DNA from: an uncultured Elusimicrobia bacterium
GTDB lineage: Bacteria > Elusimicrobiota > Endomicrobiia > Endomicrobiales > Endomicrobiaceae
Direction of reading: 5' to 3'
Assembly (NCBI GenBank): GCA_947168325.1
Contig: CAMVLN010000028.1
Coordinates: 1 to 13,821, forward strand
DNA length: 13,821 bases
The notes beneath the pieces are model-generated. The model was not told the DNA's origin. It ran no database searches and worked only from the letters and a program-made list of their open reading frames with translations. Shown here piece after piece: positions 13,787-13,821 of this stretch (its first letter is position 1; each line of letters starts with the position of its first letter). Both the position numbers and the translations under genes were made by a program.

Positions 13787-13821
13787 TTATTCAATAATCT
13801 TAGTAACAACACCTGAACCAA
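13787..13821 (-). CDS. tuf: Elongation factor Tu, C-terminal end only (partial)
   Basis: Only the last codons are in the window; the gene runs off the right edge. Read on the minus strand they give G-S-G-V-V-T-K-I-I-E and a TAA stop, matching the well-conserved end of EF-Tu (G-x-G-V-V-x-K-I-I-E). EF-Tu carries aminoacyl-tRNA to the ribosome as a GTP complex. Its position directly before rpsJ on the same strand is a common bacterial arrangement and supports the call. No clear terminator separates it from rpsJ, so co-transcription is possible. Confidence 0.88.
   Translation of the reverse strand, partial: GSGVVTKIIE

Noticed and set aside
1..13821. CRISPR arrays, tRNA or rRNA genes, insertion sequences
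   Set aside because: No regularly spaced repeats, no G+C-rich cloverleaf-like segments and no transposase-like reading frames were found.

Overview
The window is A+T-rich bacterial chromosome. It carries a near-complete S10-spc ribosomal protein operon, which runs leftward on the minus strand from about 13.8 kb to 2.5 kb. A two-gene plus-strand cassette at the left edge (0.3-2.4 kb) looks like a type II restriction-modification (R-M) system. The gene order (end of tuf, then rpsJ-rplC-rplD-rplW-rplB-rpsS-rplV-rpsC-rplP-rpmC-rpsQ-rplN-rplX-rplE-rpsN-rpsH-rplF-rplR-rpsE-rplO-secY), Shine-Dalgarno sites and bacterial-type SecY all say Bacteria. The lineage cannot be fixed by eye. Low G+C, a zinc-type S14, a four-cysteine L24 tail, no L30 gene and a nearby R-M cassette would suit an Elusimicrobiota/Endomicrobium-like or another A+T-rich gut-associated bacterium, but that is only a guess.

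Layout. 1-327: A+T-rich, no supported gene, with a good sigma70-type promoter (213-242) followed by a large imperfect hairpin (258-296) in the leader of the R-M genes. 328-2372: a C5-cytosine DNA methyltransferase and, overlapping it by ATGA, a PD-(D/E)XK protein that is probably the cognate endonuclease. 2373-2555: convergent intergenic region with a strong terminator for the ribosomal operon (2510-2537), itself enclosed by a longer inverted repeat. 2556-13628: twenty-one operon genes, from secY to rpsJ. 13787-13821: the last codons of tuf (EF-Tu), on the same strand.

The ribosomal genes encode 30S and 50S proteins plus the central channel of the Sec translocon and are presumably co-transcribed. 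Most are separated by 8-50 bp, but five larger A+T-rich gaps (tuf/rpsJ, rpsJ/rplC, rplW/rplB, rpsN/rplE, rplO/secY) break the run, and some hold hairpins that could be internal leaders. Three points differ from the textbook operon. rpmD (L30) is missing because rpsE and rplO overlap directly. The operon ends just after secY, so adk/map/infA/rpmJ/rpsM do not follow here. The convergent R-M cassette occupies that place instead. Start sites needing care are rpsE (TTG with a strong Shine-Dalgarno), rplB (the longest open frame overextends the gene by 8 codons) and rplV (an internal start fits better).

No CRISPR array, tRNA, rRNA, transposase or insertion sequence was seen. The most unusual content is the R-M cassette, with its divergent methyltransferase motifs, unassigned endonuclease and leader hairpin, and its position at the truncated end of the spc operon.
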